Below are positions 36,170 through 39,725 of a stretch of 39,725 nt of DNA, in pieces. Numbering within the stretch: position 1 is the first letter of the stretch; every line of letters begins with the position of its first letter. The stretch is from Schleiferilactobacillus harbinensis DSM 16991. GTDB lineage: Bacteria; Bacillota; Bacilli; Lactobacillales; Lactobacillaceae. The stretch lies in assembly GCF_000425885.1 (NCBI RefSeq), contig NZ_AUEH01000027.1, positions 1-39,725 on the forward strand, in the 5' to 3' direction. The position numbers and the translations under genes are program-made. The notes under the pieces were generated by a model. That model did no database searches and was not told the origin of the DNA. It saw nothing but the letters and a program-made list of their open reading frames with translations.

Positions 36170-36721
36170 CTAAAACGGCAGATCGTCGTCATTAATGTTA
36201 GTCGGTCCCGGATTGACAGCAGGCGCACTCTGTTTAGTGGCCGGTTTATCCTTATCTTCCTTGAATGTGTGTGCCAGTTTCGGATAGTCCGTCGGCTTGA
36301 CGCTCCACGGCGCAGCTGTGTTCTTATCTGTATTGTCGTATTCGTCATGCTGAACCTTGACGTAGACTTTGACTGGCTTGTGGTACAGCACATTGCAGAA
36401 GTCCTGAATCGTATCGATGGGTGTGCCTTCTGGTACGCCGACTGCTTCCAGAATATATTGCAGTTGGTTCATGTCGTACAGGCCAGTAGCCTTCCGCTTC
36501 CAGTTCGGCATCCACACGTGCCGATTGTGGTATTTGCCGTTGGTTTCCGGCAGCGCTGCATCCAGGTCATTGCGAACCGTGAATTGAATGTCCAGGTATT
36601 CTGACCCGTTCTTGGTCGCGTCTTCATGTGCAGCTGCGATCACCATTTCATATTCGCCTTGCGGAATCGGACCATAGTTGCCGCTTGTGTTGTTAGAGTA
36701 GTCAGTTGTTAAAAATGCCAT
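36170..36721 (-). CDS. DUF669-family SSB-like protein
   Basis: 183 residues. YGPIPQGEYEMVIAAAHEDATKNGSEYLDIQFTVRNDL, YHNRHVWMPNW and QYILEAVGVPEG match DUF669. The C-terminus NINDDDLPF mimics the acidic tip of single-stranded DNA-binding proteins, used to recruit partners. It probably coats phage ssDNA together with the neighbouring recombination ATPase. Its ATG overlaps the preceding stop by one base (TAATG). Confidence 0.9.
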   Translation of the reverse strand: MAFLTTDYSNNTSGNYGPIPQGEYEMVIAAAHEDATKNGSEYLDIQFTVRNDLDAALPETNGKYHNRHVWMPNWKRKATGLYDMNQLQYILEAVGVPEGTPIDTIQDFCNVLYHKPVKVYVKVQHDEYDNTDKNTAAPWSVKPTDYPKLAHTFKEDKDKPATKQSAPAVNPGPTNINDDDLPF

Positions 36722-37431
36722 TAGTTAATTCCTCCTAAATATTTATCTCGAAATTGAATTGCATCGTGAAAATCGTGAAAATATCGAGTGATTCTATTAC
36801 CACCAGTTATTTTTTCAAACAACCATGGTGTCCCTTTTCTTTTCGGCCGATATTGGATATACTTTTCGCCGGTCGTATTGGTTGCTCTTGGCACGTCTAC
36901 GGGTTTAGGACGTTCTCCATTCGTAAGCCAATTATGAAGCGCATTGTTATATGCTTTTGCACCCTCACTTGAGCTTTCAAACACACCCAGATGATAGTAA
37001 CGGCCTTCGATAGTTATTCCCGCTGACCACCTTCCATTACTCATAGAAACACCAACCGTTTTGTTGTTGGTCCTTCCTTCGCGAATTGTTTTTCCTGTCC
37101 AACGCCCCATTCTGAATCGCTGAATTGGAACTTCAAAGATTTCATCCGTATGAACATTTTGCACTAGCACAATTTGCTGCTTCTGTTCTGTTTTCCCAGT
37201 ATCACCAAGTACAATGAAGTCGCCCTTCTTGTATCCTGCATAATTTTTCCGGCGGTTGCTGCTGCTTGGTGTACCGAATTCTTCCTCCCACTTTTTACGT
37301 TGGGCTTGTGCCAATTTCTCAGAATTCGGATCGCTGTCAGGAAAATATGCGATTTGTTTTGGAATTCCATTTCTTAAATTCTGATATTGCGCCGTCCACC
37401 ATTTGTCTCTATGACTTACGCCACGCATCAT
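36721..37431 (-). CDS. Free-standing AP2-domain DNA-binding protein
   Basis: 236 residues from the ATG at 37431, which overlaps the helicase stop (ATGATG with ATGA) and has GGAAGAGA upstream. A clear AP2 domain lies at about 121-170 (NNKTVGVSMSNGRWSAGITIEGRYYHLGVFESSSEGAKAYNNAL). The N-terminus (RGVSHRDKWWTAQYQNL ... SEKLAQAQRKKWEEEFG) and the C-terminus (YIQYRPKRKGTPWLFEKI ... FHDFHDAIQFRDKYLGG) look like two further, diverged AP2-type units, and residues about 55-110 resemble the beta segment that precedes them in phage homing endonucleases. No HNH or GIY-YIG nuclease is present. Confidence 0.82.
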   Translation of the reverse strand: MMRGVSHRDKWWTAQYQNLRNGIPKQIAYFPDSDPNSEKLAQAQRKKWEEEFGTPSSSNRRKNYAGYKKGDFIVLGDTGKTEQKQQIVLVQNVHTDEIFEVPIQRFRMGRWTGKTIREGRTNNKTVGVSMSNGRWSAGITIEGRYYHLGVFESSSEGAKAYNNALHNWLTNGERPKPVDVPRATNTTGEKYIQYRPKRKGTPWLFEKITGGNRITRYFHDFHDAIQFRDKYLGGIN

Positions 37432-38810
37432 GCTCTCTTCCTTTCTGTAACCCATCCCCGCGCTATTATCTGGTGGTATGCCCAACCTGGTTTGTATCCG
37501 CGCGCGGCTGCAATCTTATACATTTCCTTGGGTGTCTTTGCATCCTTCGGTTCTTTCCTGGCCCATTGGATGTTTTCGTAGTCCGTCACGATAAACCGGC
37601 TCTCATCCAGCTTGTTCAGCTTGGCTGTTTCATCAACCTCCAGGTCCTCGGCTTCTGCCGTTTCCCAGACATAACCGCACAACTTGCAGACAACGGTAGC
37701 GGCTGGCACAATGGCAAAACACTTCGGGCAAGTCTTGATTGCCGGTCCTGGCGTGCCGCCGCGTTTTTTCTTGTTCCGATCATCAAGTGTCCACTGGTCA
37801 GCGCGTGGCATTCTCGGTGGTCCAAATCGTATTACGTTTCCCACATGGTCAATGATGATTGCATGTTTGTCGGGCTCGTATCTCATCCCACGCATGGCTT
37901 GTTGGATATAGAGCACCAGCGATTCCGTCGGTCGCAGCATGATAATTACACCAACATCTGGGACGTTGAATCCTTCTGAAATCAGATCAACGTTGCAGAG
38001 AATCCGTATTTTGCCAGCCTTGAAGTCCCGCATGATGCTGTCTCGCTCTCTCTGGGGCGTTTTAGCATCGGCGTGAGCCGCTGAGATACCTGCGGCTTTG
38101 AACATCTCTGCCACCTGCATACTGGCTTCCACAGAGTGAGCGTAGACAATGGCTTGCCGTCCTTCCGCGAGGCGTTTGTAATGGGCCAACACGTCTCCGA
38201 ATATTTTGGGTTCCTTGATGGCGTCACTCATTGATGCCTGTGTGAAATCACCCGTGGAAGAACGTTTCAATTTGTCGGTCTCAATCAGCGTCGGAGCATA
38301 GTACGTGTAGTCGGCCAGATAATGGTTCTCAATCAGCCACTGAACTTCTGGGCCGACAACCATGTCGTCATAGACGGATTCAAACCCCCGTCCGCTCATT
38401 CTCCACGGTGTGGCAGTAAAGCCCAACCTTGGCACGTCGGAATAGTAGTTAAATATCCGTTGATAGGTCTTAGCTAGTGCATGGTGTGATTCGTCACAGA
38501 TGATCAGGCTTGGTTTTGGCAGTCGATCCATACGATGGACAATCTTGCCCACCGTCATGATCGTGCAATGCTGTAGGTTAATGTCATCTGCGATGAACGT
38601 CTGCATGATTTGCTCCACTAACTCCCGCCGGTGAACCATAAACATCACGTGTCCGCCCTTCTCAGTCGCCATGCGAGCAATCTCAGCAATGACCACTGAC
38701 TTACCAGAACCGGCTGGACTAACTATTAGTACCGCTTTGTGGCCTGTCGCCAGACTTTGCCGGGTCTTGTTCACCAGTTCCGTTTGGTACGGGTGGAGTT
38801 GGTACGTCAT
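37428..38810 (-). CDS. SF2 DEAD/DEAH-box helicase
   Basis: 460 residues from MTYQLHPYQTELVN (ATG 38810, GGAAGTGA upstream). Motif I SPAGSGKS at 31-38, motif II DESH at 106-109, motif III GFTATPWR, motif V/VI CNVDLISEGFNVPDVGVIIMLRPTESLVLYIQQAMRGMR. A zinc ribbon follows (CPKC ... CKLC, about 345-365), then a short C-terminal helical domain (MYKIAAARGYKPGWAYHQI) found in phage helicases of this type. Probably unwinds recombination or replication intermediates. Its first 92 bp overlap the ATPase gene in another frame. Confidence 0.93.
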   Translation of the reverse strand: MTYQLHPYQTELVNKTRQSLATGHKAVLIVSPAGSGKSVVIAEIARMATEKGGHVMFMVHRRELVEQIMQTFIADDINLQHCTIMTVGKIVHRMDRLPKPSLIICDESHHALAKTYQRIFNYYSDVPRLGFTATPWRMSGRGFESVYDDMVVGPEVQWLIENHYLADYTYYAPTLIETDKLKRSSTGDFTQASMSDAIKEPKIFGDVLAHYKRLAEGRQAIVYAHSVEASMQVAEMFKAAGISAAHADAKTPQRERDSIMRDFKAGKIRILCNVDLISEGFNVPDVGVIIMLRPTESLVLYIQQAMRGMRYEPDKHAIIIDHVGNVIRFGPPRMPRADQWTLDDRNKKKRGGTPGPAIKTCPKCFAIVPAATVVCKLCGYVWETAEAEDLEVDETAKLNKLDESRFIVTDYENIQWARKEPKDAKTPKEMYKIAAARGYKPGWAYHQIIARGWVTERKRA

Positions 38811-39498
38811 GCTTTTCACTTCCAAACTTGAACAGGTCTTCAATGGACACCAACGTGCGATTATCCAAGCGGTTCTTGGCATAGATACCGTCTGAGCCTT
38901 GTAAGATCACTCCACGGCCGCCAGTCTTAGGATTAACAACCATCCGACCAACCACGTCTGCCAAGCCCAGCAGACCATCTCGGACGGAATCCCGGATAGC
39001 AGGTGCATATTGGTTAAACGTCTGACCTTCATCGGTAGTAATTTGCTGTTGAGTCTCCCAGGCTGTTGTTAAGATATTAACGTTGTTTAGCATGTAGATA
39101 CTGGTCATGATTCGGGCAAAGTAGTTTGTCCATTGGCCGTAGTCCTGGATTTCGTTGGAGATGCCGTTCTTTGAGTTACGACCCTTTTCCACGAACCAAT
39201 CGCGTTCAAAACTGGTCACGTTATCCACGACCAAGTTGTCATACCCTGCAGTCAGCTCCTTAGCCTGCTTGAGGAAATCTATCCAAAATTCTTCGGGATG
39301 AACGCGGTCAAACTTAACAACATCAATGTTTGGCTGGCCTGCCAGGACTCGGCTTGAATCGTCAAGGTCCAGCACCAATGTCCGGCCGCGCATGAACTTC
39401 ACCGATGAAGTCTTGCCAACTCCTGGCTTGCTGTACAGAATCACTCGCCAATCCTTGGCTCGCTTCAAATCAGCAGCCTTTACAATGTCAATTGCCAT
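38719..39498 (-). CDS. RecA-like phage nucleotide-binding protein (AAA_24/Sak4-like)
   Basis: 259 residues, AGGAGGATATAA upstream of the ATG. Walker A SKPGVGKTS at 23-31, Walker B-like YDNLVVDNVTSF near 85-97, TLVLDLDDSSRVLAG. Similar to the single-domain RecA-like ATPases that act with phage SSBs in annealing and recombination. The C-terminal tail is Pro/Gly-rich (VPTPPVPNGTGEQDPAKSG). Organised with the helicase and DUF669 genes as the recombination module. Confidence 0.9.
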   Translation of the reverse strand: MAIDIVKAADLKRAKDWRVILYSKPGVGKTSSVKFMRGRTLVLDLDDSSRVLAGQPNIDVVKFDRVHPEEFWIDFLKQAKELTAGYDNLVVDNVTSFERDWFVEKGRNSKNGISNEIQDYGQWTNYFARIMTSIYMLNNVNILTTAWETQQQITTDEGQTFNQYAPAIRDSVRDGLLGLADVVGRMVVNPKTGGRGVILQGSDGIYAKNRLDNRTLVSIEDLFKFGSEKHDVPTPPVPNGTGEQDPAKSGDRPQSGTNS

Positions 39499-39536
39499 TT
39501 ATATCCTCCTTATCGGATCAGTTTCCATCAGCGGCA

Positions 39537-39725
39537 TTACTTCACCGTCCAGGACATATCGTTCGCAGTCATGTAGGATGTGAGAGCGGCCATTTCATAC
39601 GGCGTGACATCAGATACTTCAATCACATAGCTGTACTTATCGGGCACGGCGTCCATGACCTCACCGGTTTCCGTGTCCACCACTTGCTCACCGACCTTTT
39701 TTTGGTGCAGGGCGTCAATGGCTGC
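39537..39725 (-). CDS. Early phage protein, C-terminal part (starts beyond the right edge)
   Basis: 62 codons visible before the TAA at 39537: AAIDALHQKKVGEQVVDTET, GEVMDAVPDKYSYVIE, VSDVTPYEMAALTSYMTAND. Acidic, with a strand-helix end. It is cut by the window edge. Position before the RecA-like gene is that of Gp157-, Gam- or DUF1351-type early proteins, but the visible part does not decide between them. Confidence 0.65.
   Translation of the reverse strand, partial: AAIDALHQKKVGEQVVDTETGEVMDAVPDKYSYVIEVSDVTPYEMAALTSYMTANDMSWTVK

Noticed and set aside
39500-39536. 12-codon frame MPLMETDPIRRI before the RecA-like gene
   Set aside because: Too short and contains the ribosome binding site of the next gene.

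Overview
The window is a piece of a Lactobacillaceae chromosome of moderately high GC carrying most of an integrated siphophage. Codon use, strong AGGAGG ribosome binding sites, frequent TTG and GTG starts, SLAP/SH3-like wall-binding repeats and the gene set (DUF806, DUF1642, YopX, RinA/ArpU-like regulator, HNH next to the terminase) all fit a temperate phage of the Lactobacillus A2 type. The exact genus and species cannot be read from the sequence. Almost everything is on the minus strand, so genes are transcribed from right to left.

Left flank (1-3.5 kb): the end of an IS3/IS150-like element, a small membrane protein, an AEC-family transporter followed by 2,3-bisphosphoglycerate-dependent phosphoglycerate mutase (gpmA), and three small proteins, two of them DUF2187-like relatives. 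The host-prophage junction should lie between about 3.5 and 3.85 kb; no attachment core can be proven from one end. Integrase, CI and Cro are not in the window and should lie beyond the right edge.

Phage late region (3.85-25.6 kb, reading right to left): P27-type small terminase, large terminase, portal, ClpP-like prohead protease with an added Ig-like domain, HK97 major capsid, four head-tail connector or tail-completion proteins, major tail protein, the G/GT tail chaperone pair with a CCCAAAC slippery site, a 1551-residue tape measure, distal tail protein, a 978-residue tail-tip protein with four internal wall-binding repeats, a BppU/collagen-like receptor-binding protein, accessory tail proteins, an XkdX protein, holin and amidase endolysin. 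The endolysin reading frame is cut by an in-frame amber codon before a last SH3-like domain.

Accessory and non-coding region (25.6-29.1 kb): between the small terminase and the HNH gene sits a module of opposite orientation: an XRE repressor on the minus strand and three small plus-strand genes with their own promoter and terminator. The gaps between these genes hold a repeated element whose hairpin stem changes by compensating substitutions while loop and flank stay fixed. It is followed by six tandem GATC-containing repeats, an AT-rich repeat block, the HNH gene, four AAGCATGCTT palindromes, a decayed NUMOD1 frame, a tRNA-Gly with an 8-nt anticodon loop and a hairpin-rich tract.

Early region (29.1-39.7 kb, reading right to left): RecA-like nucleotide-binding ATPase, SF2 helicase, AP2-domain protein, DUF669/SSB-like protein, P4-type primase-helicase, a 250-bp array of ACGGGAGGA 9-mers in both orientations (a possible origin), VRR-NUC nuclease, small SH3-like protein, dUTPase, HTH protein, two DUF1642-type proteins, a Dam-like adenine methyltransferase, YopX, several small proteins and the late regulator. 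Early functions thus prepare replication and recombination, the regulator then turns on packaging, morphogenesis and lysis.
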